Below, piece after piece: positions 1-9,106 of a DNA stretch of 64,000 nucleotides; positions within the stretch are counted from its first letter, which is position 1, and each line of letters opens with the position of its first letter. A program made the translations under genes and the position numbers. Source of the stretch: Muribaculaceae bacterium (GTDB lineage: Bacteria > Bacteroidota > Bacteroidia > Bacteroidales > Muribaculaceae); assembly GCA_017436845.1 (NCBI GenBank), contig JAFSCJ010000010.1, positions 49,651 to 113,650 of the forward strand, given 5' to 3'. The notes beneath the pieces were generated by a model. That model had not been told where the DNA came from. It worked only from the letters and a program-made list of their open reading frames with translations, and searched no databases.

Positions 1-1
1 A

Positions 2-262
2 AAAACTCACATCGTATATCCCTATTTTGTGAAATTCTGCATGTCCCCCAAGCCATTTCATGTTACAGAGCATTGCATCAGTTGTGGGAAATGTGCTAAG
101 GAGTGCCCAATGAAAAATATTACAATGTCTGACTGCCGACCTCAGTGGGGCAATAATTGTGCCATGTGCCTGCGATGTTATCACACATGCCCTCAGCACG
201 CAGTTGAATATGGCAAAGAAACAAAATTCAAAGGTCAATACCTTTTCCCTAAAGAATGCTAA
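2..262 (+). CDS. EFR1-type ferredoxin, C-terminal part (cut by window edge)
   Basis: The reading frame is open back to the window edge, so the GTG at 29 is internal and the gene begins upstream. What remains carries two [4Fe-4S] cysteine clusters, CISCGKCAKECP and CAMCLRCYHTCP, with NI and W residues between them as in the C-terminal half of EFR1 proteins (flavodoxin-like domain fused to a bacterial ferredoxin). It probably transfers electrons in the cytoplasm. The flavodoxin part cannot be seen. The stop lies 3 nt before the next start, so the next gene is likely cotranscribed. Confidence 0.8.
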   Translation, partial: KTHIVYPYFVKFCMSPKPFHVTEHCISCGKCAKECPMKNITMSDCRPQWGNNCAMCLRCYHTCPQHAVEYGKETKFKGQYLFPKEC

Positions 263-265
263 ATT

Positions 266-1345
266 ATGCGTAGCTCAATATTATTGTTTGTGTTTTTAAT
301 ATTGTTCATTACAAGTTGTGGTGAGCATGGACGCTCATCAACAGATGTGAGGTTAAATGCCGCAGAGGAATTATTGTGTGAATTTCCTGATAGCGCATTG
401 GCACTGCTCCGTAGTATAAATGTTGATTCAATTACAACAAAGTCGGATTATGCTCGTTATGCCTTGTTGAAAGTACAGGCACAATGGACTTCCGAAGGTC
501 TTGTTGATAATGCTGCATTAATTGATGTTGCATTGAATTATTACCAAGATAACCATGATGCCGGTAGATTAACACGATCATTAATATACAAGGGAGTTAT
601 ATTGGATAGCATCGGAGATGATATTGCTGCAATAGATTTTTATCGTAGGGCACAAGAGAATAGTGATACTGCATTTATCCAATCGGTGAACATTGCAGAG
701 CATCGTGATAAGTGTCTATCAATTGTAACTCAAGAGATGGCGAGATTAAAATCTATTAGGGAGAAAGAGGCGAGAAATAGTAAGGTAGTAAATATAATAG
801 CAATATTATTACTCGTTGCATTATTGTTCAAGTTAATGAGAATGAGATTGCAGGCTAAACAAAATCTTGAACAGATAAAACAATTGCAATCAGCAAATAG
901 TGAAGCCAAAAGAGAGTTAGTGTCAAGGCTTGAAAATGAGACAAAATTAAAGTCGGTTTTATTGGCGCAAATAGAAAACATTCGGGAGTTGATAGATATG
1001 TCTTATCGTTATAGCGGTAGTCCGGCAACTTTTATGAAACGCTTTCAAGATAAGGTTAAACGCACTAAATTGCCCGATGATTTTTGGAAGGATTTGCGAT
1101 TTTTTGTAGATAATAATTACAATAATATAATAAGCCGATTAGAACAGTTACATCCTTCATTAAGTGACGATGAATTATATTTAATCGGATTGATGTGTTG
1201 CGGTTTTTCTTATACAGAGATCGCGATATGTATGGGATATAGTAATGTGTGTTCTGCGAATACAAAACGTGCTCGAATTACACGAAAATTAGGATTAGCC
1301 GAGCCATTGAAAGACTATATCGATTGGCTTGTGTCAATGAAATAA
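266..1345 (+). CDS. Membrane-anchored TPR protein with C-terminal HTH (one-component regulator type)
   Basis: 359 aa. The N-terminus is a lipoprotein-type signal ending ITSC (Cys18). Residues 25-150 are helical and TPR-like. One membrane segment spans about 174-191 and is followed by a coiled coil (192-240). The C-terminal 60 residues form a LuxR/sigma-like HTH (about 296-355, with the GFSYTEIAICMGYS helix pair). This layout, periplasmic repeats and a cytoplasmic DNA-binding end, recurs in Bacteroidales next to outer-membrane genes. It precedes a beta-barrel gene at 1469 and may regulate it, which is inferred from position only. A lipobox together with an internal membrane helix is unusual; the first helix may simply be a signal anchor. 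Confidence 0.7.
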   Translation: MRSSILLFVFLILFITSCGEHGRSSTDVRLNAAEELLCEFPDSALALLRSINVDSITTKSDYARYALLKVQAQWTSEGLVDNAALIDVALNYYQDNHDAGRLTRSLIYKGVILDSIGDDIAAIDFYRRAQENSDTAFIQSVNIAEHRDKCLSIVTQEMARLKSIREKEARNSKVVNIIAILLLVALLFKLMRMRLQAKQNLEQIKQLQSANSEAKRELVSRLENETKLKSVLLAQIENIRELIDMSYRYSGSPATFMKRFQDKVKRTKLPDDFWKDLRFFVDNNYNNIISRLEQLHPSLSDDELYLIGLMCCGFSYTEIAICMGYSNVCSANTKRARITRKLGLAEPLKDYIDWLVSMK

Positions 1346-1440
1346 CACTGTTATATAAATATTTTTGTGCGCTATTGGTTGTCAGTGAGTTACGATGTTG
1401 TGATACATGATGATATAGGCATATATTAAATCTGTTTGTG

Positions 1441-1448
1441 TAGCTTTG
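1441..1448 (+). promoter_or_regulatory. Bacteroidota -7 promoter element TAGCTTTG
   Basis: TAGCTTTG matches the TAnnTTTG consensus and lies 20 nt before the start of the beta-barrel gene. No clear TTTG is seen at the expected -33 position, so support rests on this element alone. Confidence 0.5.
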
Positions 1449-1468
1449 TATCATAAAAACAAAGTATT

Positions 1469-3622
1469 ATGAACAGATTTTTTTTATTGATTTTAATAGT
1501 GTTATTATCTAGCACTATTAACGCTCAAGATTTAATTGAAACAGATTCTATAATTGAAAATCTTGGAGAGATCGAGATTATTGCACAACGCAAATTAGTG
1601 AAACATTCTATTGGTAAGATAGAATATGATGTAAAGGGGGATAATGATGCTTGTGCGATGTCAGTAATGGATATTCTGAAAAAAGTACCAATGGTTATTG
1701 TTGATGCGAATGATGAAATATCAATAAATGGTAGTAAAGATTTCGTGATTTATAAAAATGGCAAACCAAGTGGCTTGTTTACAAAAAATCCGAAAGAGAC
1801 ACTTAACTCGATGTCGGCAGGATTGGTGAAACGTATAGAGGTAATAACTGATCCCGGTGCGCAATATGATGCAGAAGGCATTAACGGTATTTTGAATATC
1901 ATAATGGATGAACGTAGCGTGATTGATGGAGTTGTAGGGACAGCGCGTGGAGTTTCAAATATAGTTGGGATGTATAGTGGTACTATAAATTTGACAACGC
2001 AAACAGGCAATGTTACCATAGAGGGTAATTATGGCTATAATAGATATGGGGAAAAACAGCAATTGACAAAAGATGAAATGGTTGTAACATATAAGGATAG
2101 CGGGAATACTTTATCGCAAAAAGATAGGAGTGTATCTACTGGAGGAGTTCATAATATAGGGCTCTCTGCAAGTTGGGAGATAGATAGCTTGAATTTAGCA
2201 ACAATATCTATTGATGGTCAACTTATGCAATGGAAATATAAATCAATGGGTAGTAGTGAAATGTTTTCTCCCAATGGCGAGATGTCATATAAATACGATA
2301 TCAAATATGATTATCCACCATATAATAGTGATTTTTTGAATATGCGTGCCGATTTTCAACATAAAACACAATTGAGAGGAGAGGTTTTGTCATTCTCTTA
2401 TTTGTTATCTCGTTCCGAGAATAAAATGGTTGGAAATGTATATTATGACAACAAAGAAAATGTACCTATTTCGTATAGTTCAATGGAAATGAGTCAAGAT
2501 GCTGTCGATTGGGAACACACTTTCCAAGCTGATTATGTGAGACCTGTTGCAAGTAAGATGAGTTTAAATGTGGGTGCAAAATATATAATGAGACGAAATC
2601 AAAATGAGACACGTTATCTGTATGATGACGGACAATGCAGTAGTTCGGATTTTGAACACTATTCACACATTGGTGCTTTATATGGAGAATATTCAATAAA
2701 TATCAATAGATGGCAAGCACGTGCCGGATTGCGTTATGAGTACTCTCGACTTGGAGGAGAGTATTTTGATGGAAGTAATCCTGATTTTCATAGAGACTTA
2801 AATGATTGGGTGCCAACTCTTGGTATGAATTTCTTGTCTAATGATGCTAATAGTTTCACGTTAAATTATAATATGCGCATAAAGCGACCATCAATAACAA
2901 GATTAAATCCATCGGTTTCTGAATCTCCTATATCGGTGTCGACAGGAAATCCATATCTTGTGAGTGCTAATCAGCACAATATCTCATTTGGACACATGTA
3001 TAATTCCCAACGATTAACATTAAACACATCGTTGAGATATACGATGATAGATGATACATTTATGAAAGTAAATCGTGTAGTTGATGATGTAATATATTCA
3101 ACTTATGCCAATGTAGGGAGATATATGATGTATGCAATACAAGGATATATTCAGTGGTCTCCGTTAAAAAAGACTCAGTTGATGGCAAATTATGGCTTGT
3201 ATTATCAGATGGCTGAGAACAAAGCGATGAACATAACACTAAACCGTTGGCGTATTTATTGCAGAACTCAATTAACTCAGCAATTGCCATGGGAATTGAG
3301 GCTTATCTTGACAGGAGGACATAATGGTGGAGATGAAATTACGCCATATAGTTATCAAGAAGGATGTTATTTTTATTCATTTGGCTTGTAGCGCAGTTTC
3401 CTTAAAGAAGATAGATTGTCGGTGAGATTTGATGCTTACAACTCATTTTCAGAGAGCTATTATGACGCACCAACTCATATTGTAAATGGCGATTATACCG
3501 GAATTTCTATAGAAAAATACAGAAATAAGATGATTAAACTCACAATCGCATATCGTTTTGGCTCACTTAATGCCCGAGTGAAATCCACTTCCAAAACAAT
3601 CACCAACGATGATGTAATGTGA
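1469..3622 (+). pseudogene. TonB-dependent-type outer-membrane beta-barrel protein, interrupted by in-frame TAG
   Basis: The first part encodes 640 aa: a signal peptide ending INAQ, a plug region (about 45-155, with VKRIEVITDPGAQYDAEG) and a barrel of the OMP_b-brl_3 type. Translation stops at TAG 3389-3391 after YFYSFGL. The same frame then continues for 76 codons with RSFLKEDRLSVRFDAYN and ends KLTIAYRFGSLNARV, the usual closing strands of this family, with a TGA at 3620-3622. One base change from CAG or AAG would restore a 717-aa protein. As read, the protein lacks its last strands and C-terminal assembly signal, so it is probably inactive. A sequencing error or suppression are alternatives. 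The gene follows a membrane HTH protein and has its own -7 element. Confidence 0.8.
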
Positions 3623-3977
3623 TATTGGCTTTTCCGGCGTATTTTCATTATCTTTGCCTAGGATAATCAATTATTCCGTATCTGACTGATACACAAACAG
3701 CGAGTGCTGTGGTAGAAAGTTGTTAGTAACGATTTGGCGACTTTGAGATTGCACCAATTTTCTGCGTTATGCTTTACATAAAACAGGCTACACCTCGGCA
3801 TAACCTAAAACAAGTTTTATTCTGCTCTCGGTTTGCACTGTCTTTGTCAAACAACTCTGATACAAAAGTAGCCAAATTCCTTGATTGAACAAAGAGTTTG
3901 GCTACTTTTGTAGTTATAATTTCATTTGACAGTCATAAATAGTCATAATTAGTCGTATTTCAGTCATAATTTATGGA
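3623..3977. other. Noncoding flank of the restriction island (355 nt)
   Basis: No credible gene. The stretch at about 3700-3850 contains a compact inverted repeat (TAAAAC aa GTTTTA, 3806-3819) between two CTCGG-containing blocks, and ends in TTTGCACTGTCTTTG. It resembles a dispersed noncoding repeat of Bacteroidales from memory only. A perfect 16-bp hairpin follows at 3861-3912. Then comes a cluster of AGTCATAA words (3931, 3941 and 3962, with a reversed copy at 3978-3985 that includes the stop of the next gene). Confidence 0.5.
3861..3912. terminator. Bidirectional hairpin terminator between convergent genes
   Basis: A perfect 16-bp inverted repeat, TACAAAAGTAGCCAAA at 3861-3876 and its complement at 3897-3912, with a 20-nt loop. 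It lies between the beta-barrel gene and the converging AlbA_2 gene and has A/T-rich ends on both sides. A two-way terminator is the simplest reading. Confidence 0.65.
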
Positions 3978-5654
3978 TTATGACTTCAAAAACCATGTTC
4001 GACCTTCGGGATGGATTAATCCGTTCTCTTTCATCTCTGAAAGAATATTGCCAATCATACGCTCTTGTTGCTCTTGCGTCTTATTCTGTGGCAACACCTC
4101 TTTCAAATACTCAAAAATGGCATCACGCTTTGCTCCTGATGAACCGGCATTCTGCAAGTATTGTATAATCATTTGCTGAATTTTTGCTTTATCAAGTCCC
4201 TTGTTTCGAGTGTATTCCGGTAATTGTCGTGTCTTTTTTGCTACATCAATTGAAATGCGGTAATCTGTTATGTTTCCTTCCAATAACCCTTTCTCCAATA
4301 GAGAAACTACATTATTCTCAGAAATACGATGTCCCTTTTGCACGGCATCCAATAAAATGCAATCCTCCAAAGTTAATGAATCGTTCTCTTTCAGTAACTT
4401 GGTATACTTTTCATTGATAGAATTACCATATATCTTTACACCAACTTCTTTATTCAAAATATCTATTTCGTAATCGGGCATCGGAAAATGACGACGCCAT
4501 TGTTCGTTAAACATTTTCTTGATACCACGACTGACCGTATCAATCATATTGAAATTGACCATTGCACGACAAAGACATTCATTCCTAAAATGGCGTTGTG
4601 GTCCCTTGGTTGCCAATGCCTTTTGCAAAGTGCCAGGGATAAAACTACCTCCGTTTTCATAGTACAGATAACCTGGATTCTCTACAAAGTTGATACGTTG
4701 CTGTAGCGTATAGTCTTGATGTGCAATGGCATTATGGAGTGCTTCACGAATCGTATAATCATCATATTGCTTCATCGTATCAGGGAACAATGTTCCTCCA
4801 GGCAGCTCTCTCATTGTCAGGTTACGAATCTTACCCAATATTTGATCCACAGTCAAAATGAATGGAGCAGTAAAATGTTCGTAATCCACCACCTCTTGAT
4901 GTTCATCACGTAGAGTCCATGTTATCTCTACTACTGCAGGGCGAAGTTTAAATACAGAAACAGGTTTACCCAAAAGAATGATAGCTGCACGTGTTAACTT
5001 ACCCTCAATCATAACACCGCTATTGCAAAGCAATTCTTCTACCGACCATGCATCTATTTCCTCCGATGGTATTTTTGAAGCATGAACTTTCTTGAACATC
5101 ACACGTGCCTTGGCTATTGCCAATTCATCGAGGTCAGCCAATGTAGTGTTAGGGACAATCTCGGCAGACCAATCCTTTGCTTCAAATATCGGTTCTTCAA
5201 GAATAGCGGAAAGTCTTTCTTGAGTCATTTCTACTAACGAATCTTCCACTCGTTGCCATGCTTTTTTGTGAGCATACACAGGACGACGAGGCAAATGTTT
5301 AGGGATATGAATAACCCATACAACCTTTTGCGTGTCTTCCGTTATATATTCGCTGATGTCAAGCCCTTCTGAAGAAAGGTTTGTACAATGTTCAACTAAT
5401 TTCCAAACAGCAGATTGTGCATTCAAGTTAAACTTCGTAAGGTCAGTACCCACAATTTCCAATGTTTGGTCCTGTACTCCAATTACAAGATGTCCACCTT
5501 CCATATTGGCAATGGCTGACACATAAGAGACAACATCATTTTTCTCGTCCCCTGCAAACGAGTTTTTCAGGTTCTTCATCTCTTTCCATTCGCAGCAGGT
5601 ATTCTCCTGTGGAAATTCACGAAGCAAGTATTGTTGAAGTTCTTTTGAAGTCAT
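3978..5654 (-). CDS. AlbA_2 / schlafen-like protein with degenerate HATPase domain
   Basis: 558 aa. The N-terminal 130 residues match the AlbA_2 (PF04326) nucleic-acid-binding fold: CEWKEMKN, then VVSYVSAIANMEGGHLVIGV. Residues 295-385 resemble the HATPase_c_4 region of RecG-like transcriptional proteins, with the N-box-like REALHNAIAHQDY (303-315) and a glycine turn ENGGSFIPG (333-341). A winged-helix-like tail covers about 485-558. Such proteins are often mislabelled RecG helicases, but no helicase motifs are present. It is the last gene of a five-gene operon with type III restriction genes, 4 nt after the membrane protein gene. This suggests a part in defence, as effector or regulator, which is inference. 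Confidence 0.75.
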   Translation of the reverse strand: MTSKELQQYLLREFPQENTCCEWKEMKNLKNSFAGDEKNDVVSYVSAIANMEGGHLVIGVQDQTLEIVGTDLTKFNLNAQSAVWKLVEHCTNLSSEGLDISEYITEDTQKVVWVIHIPKHLPRRPVYAHKKAWQRVEDSLVEMTQERLSAILEEPIFEAKDWSAEIVPNTTLADLDELAIAKARVMFKKVHASKIPSEEIDAWSVEELLCNSGVMIEGKLTRAAIILLGKPVSVFKLRPAVVEITWTLRDEHQEVVDYEHFTAPFILTVDQILGKIRNLTMRELPGGTLFPDTMKQYDDYTIREALHNAIAHQDYTLQQRINFVENPGYLYYENGGSFIPGTLQKALATKGPQRHFRNECLCRAMVNFNMIDTVSRGIKKMFNEQWRRHFPMPDYEIDILNKEVGVKIYGNSINEKYTKLLKENDSLTLEDCILLDAVQKGHRISENNVVSLLEKGLLEGNITDYRISIDVAKKTRQLPEYTRNKGLDKAKIQQMIIQYLQNAGSSGAKRDAIFEYLKEVLPQNKTQEQQERMIGNILSEMKENGLIHPEGRTWFLKS

Positions 5655-5658
5655 AATT

Positions 5659-6243
5659 CTACTTTAAATAATCCTTGTACTCAGTTCTTAATTTCTGCCC
5701 AATCTCTGCAATTATATATACTTGGTTATCTATGGCATCGGCCAACATGTGAGATGCTTTTACTCTTTGCTCATGCAATGCTGCACATAATTGTTCTGCA
5801 AACTCAGAGGGTTCAACAGTTGCTATCTTGTACCCTATTTCAGCAACAAGAGTAAACAACTTATTTATGCAATCCATAGATTCTCTTCCATGATATTTCT
5901 TTTCAATATCAGAAAAGTCATAATATAGGTAAATAGAATTCAAACGGCTTTCCGCTTCCTGAAACAGTTTGTTAGACTTCATGCAGGCCATTTGTATCTT
6001 TTGTACCGTAATAGGGTTACAATCTTTATCATATTCTTTTAATGCGGTTTGAAGCATATAATACATATCAAGAGTTTCTTGATACCACGACATAGCCTTT
6101 TCAACTACTTCTAACTTGCGTTGAAATACCAAAGAACGAAGTTCTCGTTTATGCTTAACTCGTTCAGAGATAGCATTTATGATGGCTTGTATTATTATTG
6201 TAACTAACGAGCCTATTAAACCTGCTGTAATGTATTGTTCCAT
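5659..6243 (-). CDS. Small membrane-anchored helical protein, function unknown
   Basis: 194 aa, not recognised. One N-terminal membrane helix (about 4-22) is followed by a basic stretch (SERVKHKRELR), so the rest should lie in the cytoplasm. The remainder is predicted almost wholly helical. The start is 13 nt after the res stop, and its own stop is 4 nt before the AlbA_2 gene, so it belongs to the restriction operon. It could tether a partner to the membrane or act as an effector. Nothing in the sequence decides this. Confidence 0.6.
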   Translation of the reverse strand: MEQYITAGLIGSLVTIIIQAIINAISERVKHKRELRSLVFQRKLEVVEKAMSWYQETLDMYYMLQTALKEYDKDCNPITVQKIQMACMKSNKLFQEAESRLNSIYLYYDFSDIEKKYHGRESMDCINKLFTLVAEIGYKIATVEPSEFAEQLCAALHEQRVKASHMLADAIDNQVYIIAEIGQKLRTEYKDYLK

Positions 6244-6256
6244 AAAAAGTTAAAAA

Positions 6257-9106
6257 TCACTTTACATAATTGCTCTTCAAATATTCGTGTAACTTTTCAA
6301 TCAACCTGGTTGGGGTTAACAAATCCTTAGGAGAACCACATACTATATGCGAGATATATTTGTCGCTATTCAATTCAGAAATAATATTTGCTTTTTGATT
6401 TCCTTTTCCTGAATGATGATATATCTGTCCAATTATAATAATATCATATTTAGTCTGTCCTTTTTGCAAAGATTTATAGATATTTGCGTTTCCCAATTTT
6501 GTATTATTGAAGAAATCCACATTCCAATCCATCGTTGACACTCCAATCTTGGAGAAATACGAATTCAGTTCATGTCTGATTTGTGATTGATCAGAAACTT
6601 CTCCTAAAACACAAATGTTGAATGGAGTATTAACAACTATCTTTTCAAAAGTTTGCGCTTGGGGCTTAGATACCTGTGAAAGGACATCTACATTTGTTTT
6701 ATATTGTTCAATAATTGTTTTTGCCTCTTCTAATTCCAGTTCCAAAAGTTCTCTCTTAAATTTTTCATCGCCCAACTCAGAAATAGATTTTTCATATTCA
6801 GAAAATAATTCTTGGTATTCTTCTTCGACCTTGGTTAGTTTCTCTTCATTTTTAATTTTATCCTTGATTTGCAATTGCTGACTTTGTATGAATTTCATCA
6901 AGTTATGTTCGTATAGAGATTCAAAGTCGTCTAAATCCATATCGTTCAACTTGTTAAAAAACTCATAATAGCAATTAGGGGAGAGAATATAGAAACGTAC
7001 ATTCTCTTCGTTCCTTACTTGTTCAAGATATTTCTTACCTGCTGTTAATTTATAATAATTCTCCGCTTTAAAATCTTTGTCATCTTTAATCTCGACTATT
7101 ATCGTTTCTTTTTTCGTCTTCAGAATAAAATCTGGAAAAAAGCCATAATAATAGCCATCTTCCTTTTGATAAGCAATACAAAAATATTTGCTTTCACTTT
7201 TACCGTTTTTATACCACCATTGTAAATAGTCATCAGAACTTTCCAATTGGCTAATGAATGTCTTTTCAGGAGTGGATAATTCGGATTTCCCATTTCTGTC
7301 TTTTTTAGCGATGAAGCATCCTGCATCTTCTTGCTTTAAAATAGATTTCGCACTTGGTCGAATTTCTTCACAATCCGAGAAAATATCTACAGAATTAGGA
7401 ACTTCCCAACTGTCATTTCTCGTTATTTCGTCTTTCTTTGTTGGCAGATTTTTATATAGCTCTTTCGCATCTTCTATGACCTGCTTAAAATGAGAATTAT
7501 TATTTTGGCTAAAACTCATTACAACCAATTGGATAATATCGTCATCTGAAATAGAGAGTTCTCCTTTAAACCAACTACGGATAGCCGTTTTTAGAATGTT
7601 TTGAGATCGAGCTATTTCATATGGGTTTACCATTTTGCGAACAAAACCATCATAAAGGCTTTGGATTTCTGCTTTACTTCTTGTAATTTGTTTTTTATCC
7701 CTAAATTGAACATCTTGTTCTCCACCTTTATCTAACTCATTTACAGTTGCTCCTAATAATATCGTCTTGGTTATCTGTTTAACATCACAATTAATTTTGT
7801 CTTTCAAGCCATAGTTTTGCGCCGCTTGGTTAAAAACTGTCTTAAAATCACCAGATAGTCTTGTTAGTTCTCTCTTACGGCGGATATGCTCACTAAATAA
7901 TTTCGGTCGAGAATTATAAATCTCATGGTCTATGGTTAACCGCTGTTGACTTACATAATCTTTTGCCAAATCTTCAACTATAGTAAAATTATCTGATGCA
8001 GTATACACATATCCATAGTTTAACTCAGGCTTATCATCGTAGTGCACCTGCTCTGGCATACGCATAATTCTGCCTAATGTCTGAATGTTAAACTCGTATC
8101 TTTCATTATTCCATTCACGTTGTAGGAATAATATACTTGCTCTCGGGCAATCCCATCCAAGTGCTATAGCTTCCTTAAATATGAGGACATCTACAGGACT
8201 ATCATCTAATTCTATTTCTTCTTTGTTTCTATGATCATCCGAAAGCCATAATGCAACTTTTCCATTTTGTATATTTAGTCCTTCCTTACTTAAAAACTCG
8301 ATAATTTCATCTTCTGGGTTAATAACATCATTGGCTCTTTTGTTCGGAATTTGAATAAGCATTAATGGATTGATGTTTTTACCAAGACTCTTATATGCTG
8401 TAGAAAGTTGAATGCGCTTTCGCAACGCCATTCTTAGAATATCCTCATTACTTTTAATCGAAGAAGGTTTTTCGTCATTAATTCGCACCTCCTTTTTTAT
8501 CATACCTTCGTCAATAACTTCTTTCAAAGGAATATCTATCAAAGTTCCAGAAGATTTTTTGGGTGTTGCAGTAATTTCAATAGTAAGTCTTGGATTAATA
8601 ATGTCTATTAATTCTTTTGACTTGTCTGTACTAGCATTTCTATGGCTCTCATCAATCAGTAATACAATTGTATTCCCAATATCTTTTGTGTTTTCTACAA
8701 CTGATTGCAGATTCCAATTTTGTTCATTATCAACACGAAACAGAGAGTTTTCTTTATTAATACTCTCCCAATTAATAAACATTATCTGGTTTTGTTCAAT
8801 CGTGTTGTTATTTAAGTCCGTGTTTGTTATACAATCTAATAGTTGCTCATCTTCAAAATACCTGGATAAACTATTTAAACTTTGTTCATGCAAATTATTT
8901 ACAGAAATCCATATGAAAGCGAAAGCTATTTCTGGATTTTCTTTCACTAACTGTGTCAGAGCCTGCGAAACCATAAAAGTTTTTCCAGAACCTGTTGGAG
9001 CCTTAAACACAATTGTACCACTATCACGATATTTGTCTGTCAACAATTCTTTTGCTACATTAGCCAGTTTGCCAATATACTTTTTTTGATATTGTATTTC
9101 TTTCAT
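6257..9106 (-). CDS. res: Type III restriction enzyme, Res subunit, with extra C-terminal domain
   Basis: 949 aa. It has superfamily 2 helicase motifs: Walker A APTGSGKTF (36-44), DESH (152-155), TATPKK (180-184 region), the type III-like motif LIFKEAIALGWDCPRA (308-323) and QTLGRIMR (342-349). A PD-(D/E)xK nuclease follows, with PDF at 658-660 and EIK at 672-674. Known Res subunits act with Mod to translocate on and cut DNA at unmethylated paired sites. After the nuclease come a coiled coil (about 745-805) and a compact alpha/beta domain (828-949, with ICVLGEV, KYDIIIIGQIYHH and IVCGSP), faintly like DUF2325. The ATG overlaps the mod stop as ATGA, so translation is coupled. All key motifs are present, so it is probably active. 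Confidence 0.93.
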   Translation of the reverse strand: MKEIQYQKKYIGKLANVAKELLTDKYRDSGTIVFKAPTGSGKTFMVSQALTQLVKENPEIAFAFIWISVNNLHEQSLNSLSRYFEDEQLLDCITNTDLNNNTIEQNQIMFINWESINKENSLFRVDNEQNWNLQSVVENTKDIGNTIVLLIDESHRNASTDKSKELIDIINPRLTIEITATPKKSSGTLIDIPLKEVIDEGMIKKEVRINDEKPSSIKSNEDILRMALRKRIQLSTAYKSLGKNINPLMLIQIPNKRANDVINPEDEIIEFLSKEGLNIQNGKVALWLSDDHRNKEEIELDDSPVDVLIFKEAIALGWDCPRASILFLQREWNNERYEFNIQTLGRIMRMPEQVHYDDKPELNYGYVYTASDNFTIVEDLAKDYVSQQRLTIDHEIYNSRPKLFSEHIRRKRELTRLSGDFKTVFNQAAQNYGLKDKINCDVKQITKTILLGATVNELDKGGEQDVQFRDKKQITRSKAEIQSLYDGFVRKMVNPYEIARSQNILKTAIRSWFKGELSISDDDIIQLVVMSFSQNNNSHFKQVIEDAKELYKNLPTKKDEITRNDSWEVPNSVDIFSDCEEIRPSAKSILKQEDAGCFIAKKDRNGKSELSTPEKTFISQLESSDDYLQWWYKNGKSESKYFCIAYQKEDGYYYGFFPDFILKTKKETIIVEIKDDKDFKAENYYKLTAGKKYLEQVRNEENVRFYILSPNCYYEFFNKLNDMDLDDFESLYEHNLMKFIQSQQLQIKDKIKNEEKLTKVEEEYQELFSEYEKSISELGDEKFKRELLELELEEAKTIIEQYKTNVDVLSQVSKPQAQTFEKIVVNTPFNICVLGEVSDQSQIRHELNSYFSKIGVSTMDWNVDFFNNTKLGNANIYKSLQKGQTKYDIIIIGQIYHHSGKGNQKANIISELNSDKYISHIVCGSPKDLLTPTRLIEKLHEYLKSNYVK

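Noticed and set aside
1469..3622. TAG as a general reassigned codon
   Set aside because: Other genes here end normally and only this gene has an internal TAG, so genome-wide recoding is not supported.
3978..5654. RecG helicase
   Set aside because: No Walker A, DEAD box or other helicase motif; the RecG name is a common transfer error for AlbA_2 proteins.
8412..9089. 225-aa plus-strand frame opposite res
   Set aside because: It mirrors the helicase coding region and shows no domain; res is certain.
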